NCBI GenBank assembly: GCA_030704615.1
Contig: CM060731.1
Coordinates: 33,978,001-34,038,000, forward strand
Direction of reading: 5' to 3'
DNA: 60,000 nucleotides
From: Takakia lepidozioides
Taxonomy: Eukaryota > Streptophyta > Takakiopsida > Takakiales > Takakiaceae
Below the pieces are notes generated by a model. That model did not search any database and was not told the origin of the DNA. It was given only the letters and a program-made list of their open reading frames with translations. Every line of letters begins with the position of its first letter. Position 1 is the stretch's first letter. Positions 23,183-34,153 of this stretch are shown piece by piece. Made by a program: the position numbers and the translations under genes.

Positions 23183-23837
23183 GTGTATACATGATTATCA
23201 TTATGTTGTTGGAGATTGCTTGTTTGATTCAATTGCTTACTTATTGTATTATTCAATTACATCAAAAGATCTGCGTCGTCTATTTAGGGCTCATTTTTCA
23301 CAAACTTTACAAACACCAACTGATGAACTAACCAAAATGATTCAAATTCATTTCTCTTCGGAGGCACTATATGAGTTGCATGGTATCCATACCCTCGAGG
23401 ACTTCATTCACAAAATGTCATTTTCTGTTGTTGATGGAGTTTTGGAAGGTGATAATCGTGCTATTGTTTGTTTGGCAAATTATTTACAAAGGCCAATCCT
23501 ATTATGGTCTCGCGTCAACAAAAGAATAATGTTCTATGTAGGTGATCAATTTCTTACTTCTACCCCTCTGCAATTACTTTATGATGATAGGCATGCCACC
23601 AAAAGTGGACACTTTGAACCTATTGTTTTTAAAATAACCCATAACGATGTTATGCCATGTGCTTTGGTTCCTAATATTCATGACATTCAATCTCCTCCAC
23701 TTTCCGTAATATCTTCTTCGAAAATTGACACTATTACTAAGAAATGGGCTTGACAACAAAAACATGACGGTCACGATATAACTACCGTAGCCCCAAAACC
23801 GCCTCGTTTTAAATGGTGACCATCTCATGATGAATAT

Positions 23838-24990
23838 ATGTTCAATTTAATGGTTGAGTTTCCATCATTAACTTTAAAAGATATAGCTAATATGTTTGAA
23901 CAACATTATACAGCTTTACAACTTACATTTTCTCAAATTTATTCATATTTGCGATATATTAACAATAAAAAGAACTTTATTGCGAAAACAACTACAAAAA
24001 ATTCTGTAGATATATCCATGGTAAATGTAAGTCCCAATAATAATGTGAGTCAAGAACAAACCCTACAAAAAGCAGAAAAATCCAAATCCAAACCCCAAAT
24101 CCAAATCCAAATCTAGTACTCATCATACTCAATATGGAGAATAATTGTTAGATACGCGTGTGCATCCATGTATGTGTTGTCATCGGTTATCTTTTAAAAA
24201 ACAAATTGTTAAACTCACGAAAGGCTTGTTGACTAAATTAGAGGAGTATATTTCTATTAATATGACAAAAGTACAAAATCAAGAATTATTTCTATGTCAA
24301 AGTTGTAAATTGATGCTTCATAAAAAACAATCTCCTAAATATATAGTACCTAGCAATATTCATCTAAATAATCCTATATATAATGTTCAAAAACTAAATG
24401 CACTAGAAGAAAGATTAATTGAACCACATATGGCTTTTGCACAGATATATCAAATTGCAAAATTATGCTCAATATGGTATTCGTGGTAGCATAATTAATG
24501 TTCCAGCAAATATTAATGATACACAGGCGGTTCTACCTCGCATGCCACATTTGGATTACTTTTTGAAATGTCGATTAGAATATAAAATCCATATTTATCA
24601 GGAACTGTACGTCCAAATTTTATCATGTTAGCTTTACATGATCTCCTAACTACTCCTTTATATATGGAAGCTCATGTTACTATTCGTCTAGAATGGTCTG
24701 GTTTATTTGCAATGTCTCGTCAAACAGAACAAAATAATCAAAAACATTGTCTTAATGAAGAGAGTTATGAGGAAGTTATCGAGAATACTCGAGATAGTTT
24801 TGAGGAAGTTACCGAAAATAATACTAGTGATACTTTGGTGGAAAATATTCTCACTTCGGAACAAATCCAAGTATTTCAAGATGATCTTTTGACGGTAGCT
24901 CCTAGTCAAGATTTCAAGCCATTAGGTCTATTTCAAGATATTCATAGCGAAGAATTAAATTTTCCTAGCTTGTTTTTTGGACATCCTTGA
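23838..24990 (+). pseudogene. Helentron DUF6570-like and zinc-binding region
   Basis: Pieces in several frames. At 23838-24116 an LKDIANMFEQHY-type start leads into an N/K/S-rich linker. At 24145-24470 there are paired CxxC motifs (HPCMCCHRL and LFLCQSCKLMLHKK), then NALEERLIEPHMAFAQIYQI and, after a frameshift, IRGSIINVPANINDTQAVLP. The last two strings match the DUF6570 pattern (LNxLEERL..R..F..I then G.VINVPAD) found N-terminal to Rep in Helitrons. 24625-24990 is an acidic linker. Confidence 0.65.
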
Positions 24991-24999
24991 TCAAATTGT

Positions 25000-26290
25000 T
25001 CGGCTTTATCTTATCAAGATATTGCACAATGGGAACTGTTGCATAAAGACCATGATTTTGCACGACATATTCCAAATCTTTTTTTTAAAGCTATAAAAGT
25101 ATTAATTCATGGTGTTACTTCATCTTCTTGGATTCGTATTCGTAAAGGTAAACTTCATGGTAGACAATTAAAGGCAGGTGATCTCCTTGAAAAACCAAAT
25201 TTGGATAAGCTATTGTGCTCAGATCTAGGCTATAGAGATCTAGAACGATTACGAATATCGCCCGATTACTTGGCTCGTCTTCGAAAAGAAGCTTTTGCAA
25301 TGATTTGACAATTAGGACCCCCTACTTTATATGTCACATTCACAAGTGCTGAAAGTAAATGGACACCACTATTAGAAACCCTTCATTCTCTCAACTATGA
25401 AAAATTAGAAATTCCGGATAATATCTAAACACATTGCCGAGTTAGTCCGATCCGACCCCGTTACATGTGCTCGACATTATGATCATCGAATGGGTGCTTT
25501 TAGACATCTATGTAAAAAAGATCATACCATTTTTGGACCCCTACGTGATTTTTTCAATGTTATGGAATTTCAAAGTAGAGGTAGTGAACATGACCATAGA
25601 ATGTTGTGGATAGCTAATGCACCCATTTATGGAATAGACCAAAATAAGATAATTGAAAATTTTGTGGATAAATATATAACATTTGATAGTAATATTCTTC
25701 CACCTAGTCTTCGTGAAGCTCAAATCCATCGACACAAATGGACATGTAGGGAAAAAAAATCAAGCTATATGTCGTTTTCACTATCCATTGCCCCTAATGA
25801 TTTGTACTATTTGGAACCTTTCACTGAAGAATTAAGAAAGGATTTAAAACATTATACATTGATATCAACTCAAATATTTATTGAGTTAAATAAAATGGAT
25901 ATGGGTATAGATATTTCATTTGATGACTTCCTTTCATTATTACATATTGATAAAAAAAAACATATATATGTGCGTTGCGTATTAGATTGCAAAAACCTAC
26001 TTTATTTTTAAAAATAGCATGTAAATATATCTGTACTAATGCATTTGGTATCCACGCTGGCCCATTGTGGCAAGCTAATATTGATGCACAATATATTCTC
26101 GATCCTTATGCTGCAGCAAGTTAATGTACTTCTAATTTAACTAAGATAGATAAAACTATTACTAATGAATTTTGTACAATAATAGAAAAATGTAAATCAG
26201 AACAAGTTGATGCAAATGTTAGAATCCGTAAGATGAGAAATGTGTTCTTGAATGCCCAGCAAATGTCCGCTCAATTAGTTGCATAAGTTG
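25000..26290 (+). pseudogene. Helentron HUH replication initiator (Rep) domain, inactivated
   Basis: The Helitron_like_N region reads DFARHIPNLFFKAIKVL then IRKGKLHGRQLKAGDLL (25050-25180), ending LGPPTLYVTFTSAESKW after a stop. The Rep core at 25560-25610 reads EFQSRGSEHDHRMLWIANAP, carrying the HUH histidine pair as HDH, as in Helentrons. The Tyr region at about 26101-26145 reads DPYAAAS-stop-CTS-Asn-LTK: TAA at 26122-26124 and AAT at 26134-26136 sit where the family's Y..Y pair is expected. Other frameshifts occur, e.g. at an A run near 25750. The domain would nick and join DNA in a live element; this copy cannot. Confidence 0.7.
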
Positions 26291-26750
26291 TCTTATCTAT
26301 ACCACTATCATGCATCCAGAAATTTTAAATTTCTAAACACATCACCGACGGCCATTTGTGCTAAAAGCTGATAAAGATTTACGACGACTCTCTCCTGAAT
26401 CTACGGATATAAAGTGTTCATCTGCTATCGATAAATACATAGATCGCCCAACTACATTAAATCATTCAAGTCTCATTGAATGTGTAGCAGATTATACAAT
26501 GGAAAAAAAAAATGTAAAGCGTCGTAAAAAATTTCATATCATTAGATATGTGCATTACAATGAGCATCGAGACTCTGAAAATTATTATCGAGAACAACTT
26601 TTATTTTTTCATCCATTCATAAAAAATGAAGAATCTAAAAAAAAAACCATAAGACTTGGCATGATGCATATATGAATCATGAATCAACTATTTCATTAAT
26701 ACGTAATAAATTCACATACAAGTTTTCTATAGAAAAACATCATCTTGGAG

Positions 26751-27460
26751 TATGTTAGAGACAAATGCTCACGAATTAGCCTGGAAACAACGCTAAACCA
26801 AACGAAAGTGAGTGGGAAGGTGTGCCCCTGAATCCTTTCACCCCATGGCTTGCCCCTCGTAGTCCAGTACTGTGCATAGAATGGCATGAGATGAGTACAT
26901 AGATTGACAGGGAGATCTTTTGAACAAGGAATCAGGCCAGAGTAGGAGTGACGATCACTTGATCGATCTGTGAATTTGTAAATGAGGGAAGTGGAATAAG
27001 AATAGGGCCTTGGCTGGAATTCAGATATAGATGAGAGTCCGGTTGAAACAAAATCCCGAGCAATCAGTTTTCCTTGGAGTTTTGGTAAATTCCCTGTGAC
27101 AGAAATATTTACGCACTTGCAATGCCCAACGCAAACCGACCGACCTTCGAAATTTCAATCCAATGTCGTTGTGGATGTTCGATGTTTTTGTCCTTCACCA
27201 AGGAGTCATGTTTCTTGTTCATGCCCTGCAGAAGCCCAGCTAGTTCACTGGAAGACATGGGAGGGTTGAGCTCAAACAAGATGTCCCCATCAAACTCTGC
27301 TGGCATGTATTGAACCCGCTGCACACAAAGGGACTCCCAATCAACAAAACGCAGCTCGCTCTTGCACCCAGGCACCCCTGCGAGGGCTTTCAATTTCGGA
27401 GTGGCACTCGTTATCTCCTGCAATTCGTCATCATCCAAGAATGGAGTCTGCACTGGCGGA
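26751..27460 (-). pseudogene. Unidentified gene fragment inserted in the Helentron
   Basis: Helentron-like sequence stops at about 26750 and resumes at about 27461 ('ggaatctcagaaacatgata'). Between them the minus strand is open in two adjoining segments. 27453-27109 contains MQTPFLDDDELQEITSATPK and RVQYMPAEFDGDILFEL. From about 27100 to 26755 it contains GNLPKLQGKLIARDFVSTGL, PFYAQYWTTRGKPWGERI and TFPLTFVWFSVVSRL. The two are joined by a frameshift. Composition is richer in G+C than the Helentron. I do not recognise the protein. It could be a captured host gene or the body of another element. Confidence 0.55.
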
Positions 27461-27589
27461 GGAATCTCAGAAACATGATACTAGTATATGGATGAATAAC
27501 TTTCTTGATGTTGATGTTGATGCAGAATCTATTCCACAATCATAATTAAGTAGTACTGGGATAGAACCATATGACGTAGCATTTGCGCC

Positions 27590-28660
27590 TTGAAATTGAT
27601 TTATCGACAGTGCCTGATCCGAATATTTCTTCTGCGTCTGATAACATTATTTCCACAACAGAATTTTTATGCACAACTACAAAAACTTAATATAGAACAA
27701 CGCACAATTTTCGATGATTGTATGTATAAAAAACATTTGTTTCCCAATAAACCTTTACACTTGTTTTTAACGGGGAAGGGGGGGGGGGGTGTGTGTGTGC
27801 AGGAACCGGAAAAACATTTACTTTGTTGCTTATTATTCAAGGTTTATTGAGATTTTACAATAGACATCCACAATCTAACCCCCATAAAAGCGTCAATCAG
27901 ACAATGAATTCATTGCCATCTTGAATCGACTGCGAATTGCAACCGCAACTCAATTTGATATTGATACTATAAATCGACAATGTTGTCGTCCTGCTCCTAA
28001 CAATCCAACATTTCCACATTTGTATTATACAAACAAATCTGTGTTAGTTCATAATCACAAAGCATTTGAACAAATTAAAGGAAGTATATATATTTTTGAA
28101 GCTGTTGATAAACATAATGATACATGTCCATCTACTTTCCAGTTTTCAGATAATGTAGCCAATACAGCTGGCTTACTACAATCATTCGTGTGAAAGAAGA
28201 AATGTTGGTGGAGTTATGCAGGCAACTATGCAATACATGATGGTTTAGTAAACGGAGCAGACAGTATATTTAAACATACTTCAGTGTTAATAGATTCAAC
28301 GCCTTTAATATGGATACAATTTAATAATCCAAAAAATCTGGTGTTGCTACACGTGCAAAAAATATTCATTTATATAGCTCACGATAAATAAGTTATGGAC
28401 TCCAATTCAACCAATTACAAAAGAAATTCAAATAGGATCCAATACATCACATATAATTACAAGAACACAATTTCCTATTCAATTAGCAGCTGCACGAACT
28501 ATACATCATTCACAAGGTTTAACTTTAGACTATTTGGCGTTTGATCCAACAAGAGTACATAAACATGGTTTAAGTTATACAGCTTTGTCTCGAATACGTA
28601 AAAAAATAAAATTTGTATCTCCTATCAAATTTACAATTATCAAATTTTCATGTTGATAAT
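27590..28660 (+). pseudogene. Helentron PIF1-like helicase region, Walker A disrupted
   Basis: Contains LNIEQRTIFDDCMYKKH, LFLTGK, then (after a G/GT simple repeat at 27778-27800) AGTGKTFTLLLIIQGLL, which is the rest of the Walker A motif. Downstream are LNRLRIATATQFDIDTINRQ (27921 on) and, at about 28470-28600, FPIQLAAARTIHHSQGLTLD then HGLSYTALSRIR. The last two are motifs V/VI of PIF1-type helicases. Several frameshifts and stops are present. In a live element this helicase unwinds the donor strand. Confidence 0.75.
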
Positions 28661-28709
28661 GGTGTGGTAGAAGAAATGCAAAGATTAAAAAAAAAAACCA
28701 AAATGGGAG

Positions 28710-29325
28710 TTGATCATTCCAACTTTAACCATATATACACAATCAAATGTTCTTATACAACATTTAAATACTAGATTGTTGTTATTACATAGAGAAGATG
28801 TATGTGCAAATCACAACTTACAAGCAACTCATATTTTATGTTTTAATGAAACACATTTTAATCCAAAAACTTCTGACATAAATTTATTCATAGATACCAA
28901 AAAATATTCGCATGTGGCTGTTCATGGTAGCCATGGTACAATGCTATTATATGACAAAACAGTATCGTTTAACATCGTATGAAATATTTTCATCTTCTGG
29001 TGCTGAATATATAATGGCTACTTTCAACAAAAATACAAGAAGAGCTATCCACATTATTGTCATTTACAAACCTCCATCGCTTTCAATACCCACATTTTTA
29101 TATTCTTTACAAACAATTGTTGATAAGTTGCCAAGTTTTTGCCCCACCATTATCATGGGTGATTTTAATATTAACATGCTAGAAAACAATTCATTAATGT
29201 CAAAGCAACTGTTACAATTTATGAAGACGATTAACATGACACTTCAATTATGCAAGCTACTACAATATATGGTTCACAATTGGACAAATACACCAAACCG
29301 ACAATGCATATCTGGAGTTACATAA
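28710..29325 (+). pseudogene. Helentron AP-type endonuclease domain
   Basis: Two frames read an endonuclease/exonuclease/phosphatase fold. The first (28710-28982) has THILCFNETHF, the catalytic Glu region. The second (28960-29325) has RRAIHIIVIYKPP and TIIMGDFNINML, the conserved GDFN motif. The frames overlap with a shift near 28975. A final catalytic histidine motif was not seen. This domain is shared with LINE endonucleases and is characteristic of Helentrons. Confidence 0.75.
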
Positions 29326-29429
29326 GCATATTGGACAGATCACAAACCTACATATATAGCTTTCAAGTTGTCAAATCACGTTGTTAAATATCATCATTCA
29401 CATTAGTGTTGCCTTACATACTTTATATT

Positions 29430-29975
29430 GGAGGGTGGAGCCATTACGCGTCAAGCCGCTTGTTTACAACATGTACAATGGGCGAACCGTACAGAAGATG
29501 AGAAGTTCCCAAAAAGGAATCACATGATCTTCCGCCAGTTGCCGACTATTTGGAAAAACAACACAACTGCCCTGCCTCCACACCATTCTTCTCAGCCACA
29601 TATTTTCCACACTGCTCAATCCCTTTGCCATGTATAGAATAAGATCCTCCAGAAAGCGCTGTTGGGCTGGATCATCCTTTTTATAAGGATTTTGATTACC
29701 AAAGAAGTCGACAATATTGGTAGGAGTGGAGGTTTTCCGCTTCTTACTCGATTGCCTAGCTTCTGAGTCTCTCGCCTTTGTGCCCTTGACATTATTCTCT
29801 ATACTTATTCAACATCTCAGAATGCTCAAGTGATACATGTGGGCTTATGGTTGTGGTTCCATGAACTTTGTTATAAACCACCACTCCCATAAACCACTGG
29901 CGGGCTTTTACCCGGGTCGATGCCTCCCACCACAGACCCGCCCAACACTGGTAGTAACAAGGGAGTGCGAACACA
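29430..29975 (-). pseudogene. Possible hAT transposase N-terminal fragment
   Basis: Minus-strand pieces read GNQNPYKKDDPAQQRFLEDL, ILYMAKGLSSVENMWLRRMV and VVFPNSRQLAEDHVIPFWEL. The pattern 'L..YI.K.L.P.S.VENIWL.R.V.R..P.V.FPSR..L' is one I associate with hAT-family transposases of plants. It lies just 3' of the Helentron. No intact frame. An alternative is another hAT-derived gene. Confidence 0.4.
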
Positions 29976-30793
29976 AGGGAAGGCGAACGAAATCAGTAGA
30001 TATATATGTGGGATCCCGTGGAGGTCCGCTTCAAGGACTCATATTTGTATTTTTAATTAGCTCATATGGTATTTGCTCTTTCACAGCTTTGTTCGGGCAA
30101 GGAAAGGATTCAAGGATCTATTCATACATACTTGGTGAGGAGGCGGGGATGGGATGTGGCTGCAGCTCGGTCTCACACTACCACATTTCAGCCACAAGAG
30201 CGCCAAGGAGGACCTGTGGGTTCACAGCTACAAGAACCCTGCATGGGTCGATGGTTCATCAGATACGCTGGAAGGAACTATGCACAAGTATGCAGCAGAC
30301 CCTGGTGGAGGGGGATCATCCCTGCACTTGCAGTATGACACTCCTTGCCCTTTTACAGATGCCCATCTTTCGGGGTTCTCATCTTCTGTTAGATGCACAG
30401 GGTGTTTTGCTACTTCATCTTTGCAAGGGGAGACGGTTAGCGTCCCATTTCTATATTTCGAGGAGCAGAAGATGTTATTCGGCGGTTTCATAAATGTGTT
30501 TATGATTCGACCAATTTGCGAGTGTAAACTTGAAGACAGTCGTCAGAAGTGGTTCTCGTAGCGATATAAAGAGTGTAAAGGACTTACAGCCAGTGTCTGT
30601 GTTGTATAATGGTTGCAGTTGTGCACCTTTATGCTGTGATGTGGAATTGAAACAATGCAAAACCTGATTAATATGTGGCAAGGCCCTGTCTTCATGAAGA
30701 GATATTTTTCTTAGAAGTATGTACATGCTTTAAGATATATTTCATGGTTTTTAGTGTCCAATTGATGACTATTTTAAAAAAAATTCATGCAGG
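29976..30793 (+). other. Region upstream of the PPR gene, unidentified open segment
   Basis: A segment at 30154-30330 is open in one frame (LGLTLPHFSHKSAKEDLWVH then GTMHKYAADPGGGGSSLH) and could be an exon remnant, but I recognise no family. The rest up to the PPR ATG at 30794 is non-coding. A CAG acceptor-like site lies directly before the PPR start ('attcatgcag'), so a leader intron is possible. Confidence 0.25.
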
Positions 30794-33387
30794 ATGGCAG
30801 GCTTGAATCAGGCAGAGTCATTTGGATCAGGTACCTGCACGGCAACCCCTGTTTTTGAGAGAAGGGCAAGAGAGGGAGTCTACAAGAACTCCTTGGCCAC
30901 ATGTGGGGATGTGAGGACACTATCTAAGGCAGGTAGATTAAAAGAAGCACTGCACATTTTGAACCAAGAAGGTTTTTCGGCCGACTCCATGACATATGTC
31001 TACCTCTTGCAGGAGTGCATCAAAATGAAAAGCCTGTCAGAGGGGAAGCAGGTGCATGCCCATATTATCCAAAGTGGATTCACCTCAAACCTCTCTCTAC
31101 TCAATACCCTCATCAACATGTATGCCAAGTGCGGGAATGTGGTGGATGCACATGGAGTGTTTGACAAAATGCCTCAACGAGATATATCTACATGGAATAT
31201 AATGATGGCAGGATATGCCAAGCATGGGTGTGGTAGGGAGGCTTTTGAGGCCTATGAGCAAATGAGACAGGCAGGGATGATGCCGAACAGGGTCACCTTC
31301 ATATGTGTTCTGAAGGCTTGTGCCAGCCTTGCAGACCTGGAAAAGGGCATGGCGGTCCATGCTGACATCGTGAATGCCGGGATTGTTGCAGATATCACTC
31401 TTGAGAATACCCTCGTGGACATGTATGCCAAATGCGGGAGCCTTACGGACGCTCGTCAAGTGTTCGACAACATGGCTAAGCGGGATGTGGTCTCATGGAG
31501 TGCGATGATCGGAGGATATGCTCAGCATGGGAATGGTGGGGAGGCTTTTGAGACCTATAAGCAAATGAAAGAGGAAGCGGTATTGCCCAATAGGGTGACG
31601 TTCATTTCCCTGCTCAAGGCTTGTGCCAGCCTTGCAGCCCTGGGAAAGGGCGAGGAGGTCCATGCTGACATTATCAAAGCTGGAATTGCTCCAGATGTCG
31701 TTCTGGAGACGGCCCTGGCGGATATGTATGCCAAATGTGGGAGCATGAAGGATGCCCGTCAGGTTTTTGACAATATGGCTGAATGAAATGTTATCTCATG
31801 GAGTGCTATGATCGCAGGATATGCTCGATGTGGGTGTCTGAGGGAGGCCCTGCAACTATTTGAACTGATGCAACAAAAAGGCTTAAAGCCAAATGTGATG
31901 TCATGGAACGCTATGATCATAGGATATGCTCACCATGGTTGGGTTAGGGAGGCTTTCCACACCTTTGAGCACCTGATACGGGAAGTGATGACGCCTGACA
32001 AGGTCACATTACTAGTGTTCTCAATGTGTGTGCCAGCCCGGCAGACCTGGAAAAAGGCAGGGAGCTCCATGCTGTTATCAGCAAGGTTGGGATTGCTCCA
32101 GATGTCATTCTGGACACTGTGCTTGTCAACATGTATGCAAAATGGGGGAGTGTTAAGGATGCACGCTGACAATATGGCTCAACGAAATGTGTTCACATGG
32201 AGTGCGATGATCGCAGGATATGCTCAGCAAGGGTGTGGTAGGGAAGCACTTGAGACCTATGAGCAAATGATAGAGCAAGGGGTATTGCCCAACAAAGTCA
32301 CGTTCATTTGCGTTCTTAATGCATGTGTGAGCCTGGCAGCCCTGGAAAAGGGCAGAGAGGTCCATGCTGAGATCATCAAAGCTGGAATAGAGTCATATTT
32401 GAATCTGGAGAATACTCTTCTTGATATGTATGCCAAGTGCGGGAGCATGAAGGATGCGCGTCAAGTCTTTGATGATATGACTGAACGAAATGTGGTCTCA
32501 TGGAGCTCAATGATCGCAGGGTATGCTCAGCATGGGTGTGGTGCGGAAGCCCTGCAGCTGTTTGAACGAATGCAAAGGAAGGCTTGAAGCCGGATGCTGT
32601 CACCTTTATATGTCTTCTCTCTGCATGTAGTCATACGGGCCTTGTGGATGAAGGCCATCACTACTTTGATTCCATGAGTCGTGATTATGGTCTCCCTCCT
32701 ACAATGGAGCATTTTGGGTGCATGGTGGACCTTCTTGGCCGCTCTGGGCAATTGGATGAGGCAGAGGACTTCATTAACCAAATGCCAATCGAACCAGGTG
32801 CTGTGGTGTGGAAGGCCTTGCTTGGTGCCTCCAGGGTTCATGGTGATGTGGATGTAGCAGAACGTGCAGCAAAAAGCATTCTGAATTGGAATCCACAGGA
32901 TGCTCCAACTTACGTGCTCCTATCAAACATCTATGCTGCAGCTGGCAGGTGGGATGATACTGCAAAGGTGAGAGCAATGATAGGGCACAGCTGCATTGAG
33001 GTTGACAATCGGGTACATAAGTTTATTGTAGGAGATACATTGCATCCACAAACTGAGCCAATCCATGCTGAGCTGAAGCGATTGTCCAGGCACATGAAGG
33101 AGGTTGGGTACGTGCCTGACACACGTTTTGTATTGCATGATGTAGAGAAAGAAGAAAAAGAAATTTCTCTTTGCCACCACAGTGAGAAACTGGCCATTGC
33201 TTTTGGGCTCATCAGCACACCCCTTGGGACTCCTCTTTGTGTCATCAAGAACCTTCGTGTGTGTGGTGATTGCCACACAGCAACCAAGTTCATCTCCAAG
33301 ATTGTTGGCAGAGCGATTGTTGTCCGGGATGCCAACCGGTTTCACCACTTCCAGGATGGGGTTTGTTCTTGTGGGGAGTACTGGTGA
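30794..33387 (+). pseudogene. PLS-type PPR protein with E and DYW-like domains, disrupted
   Basis: PPR proteins of this class bind organellar RNA and, through the DYW cytidine-deaminase domain, edit C to U. The reading runs from ATG 30794 through repeated P, L and S motifs (TLVDMYAKCGSLTDARQVFD, VVSWSAMIGGYAQHG) to an E region and a DYW tail ending CSCGEYW (EYW replaces DYW). The deaminase residues [11 protein letters not shown] and VCGDCH are present. Breaks: TGA at 31784-31786 where Arg (MAER) is expected; a 1-nt loss near 32010 and an 8-nt loss near 32165 that together restore frame; a 1-nt loss near 32575; and an in-frame gap near 32980 in the E motif. No introns. No N-terminal targeting peptide is obvious. 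As it stands it cannot make a full protein, so it is most likely a recent pseudogene. Confidence 0.88.
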
Positions 33388-34150
33388 TATGAGCAGCAGT
33401 TATGAAAGCAGGTACTTGGCTTCAAACATGCAGAGGACAGAATTTTTTTATTTTAAGCAAGAAGGAAGTTGTAAACCCTATGTGTCATTGAATGCAACAT
33501 TCAGGACTGCACTTTTTTGTGGGCATCCCATGGTGATATCACACTTGAAGTAGGTTCATCGAGAGCATCAGTGAAGTCATCGGAAGCATTAGTGTAGAGG
33601 ACTAGATGCAAGGAACACTCGTAAGGTGTGGAGGGGTGAACTGTAGGGCATGTTGACAGTAAATATTTTCGCCACAATGCTTGTGAAAGTAGAGGAGTAA
33701 TCTTGTTACATGTTCTTTTCGTTATCTGTTTTTCCTGTGCTGAGGCCTTCTCCTGTGTACCTCAAACCCTCTGTCACGCTCTGAAACAAAAAACTATTTG
33801 TTGGCACCCACTCGAGTGTTGCTACAAGGTATTACTTGTCTTCCCTGATGCACAGCACACACTCAGGTTGTGTATTTGTGGTGTACAAAGACACCCATCA
33901 TTATCAAGTCGTGATCTTTGGAATTAAACCCAGCGAAATAAATGAGCTGTTCATGCCTGTATGTTTGTTTGAGGAGGATCTTGATGTTTGAGAAGTGTTA
34001 CACTGATAACACTGCGTTCTGCATTTTCTTTGCTACCCGTGCAGCAGTCTGAATTATTATTCAGGAGCGGTCAAATCTTTTGAAATTAACCAATCTTGCG
34101 CCCAAAGTCATTCTTCTAGAAACGTCTCTGACAGATTGATTTTATCTTCG
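33388..34150. other. Downstream of the PPR gene, no gene seen
   Basis: Probable 3' flank. No coding segment, RNA gene or clear repeat. Confidence 0.35.
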
Positions 34151-34153
34151 CAG

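Larger units (their letters stand above)
22085..23753 (+). pseudogene. Helentron OTU-like protease region, split by a hAT insertion
   Basis: Starts MDCDIDFVLQ at 22085, is cut by the hAT element at 22137-23182, and resumes at 23191. If the element and one copy of the 8-bp target duplication are ignored, the frame runs through without a shift into YHYVVGDCLFDSIAYLL. This resembles the OTU catalytic loop (Gly-Asp-x-Cys). Later LHGIHTLEDFIHKM, LANYLQRPILLWSR and GHFEPIVF (about 23615-23640) fit the OTU fold, with a His near the end. The frame ends at a stop at 23751-23753 in a Trp/Ala-rich stretch where homologous text appears to continue out of frame. OTU proteases cleave ubiquitin; the role in Helentrons is unknown. 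Confidence 0.65.
22085..29330 (+). mobile_element. Helentron-type (Helitron2) rolling-circle transposon, decayed and nested
   Basis: One element read from its ORF start (ATG at 22085) to the endonuclease. The order of pieces is an OTU-like cysteine protease, a DUF6570-like zinc-binding region, a HUH replication initiator, a PIF1-like helicase and an AP-type endonuclease. The combination of OTU and endonuclease with Rep-helicase is the hallmark of Helentrons rather than canonical plant Helitrons. All parts carry stops or frameshifts, so it is not autonomous. It is interrupted by a hAT element (22137-23182) and by a foreign segment (about 26751-27460). Element termini were not resolved. The flanking AT-rich DNA at 21.4-22.1 and 29.3-29.4 kb may belong to it. 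Confidence 0.8.

Noticed and set aside
31784-31786. The TGA as a site corrected by RNA editing
   Set aside because: Editing of this kind is organellar. This is a nuclear-type locus with additional frameshifts, so a nonsense mutation is simpler.
31097-32603. Minus-strand ORFs opposite the PPR gene
   Set aside because: Mirror translations of PPR repeats, with recurring sequence that follows the plus-strand motif periodicity.
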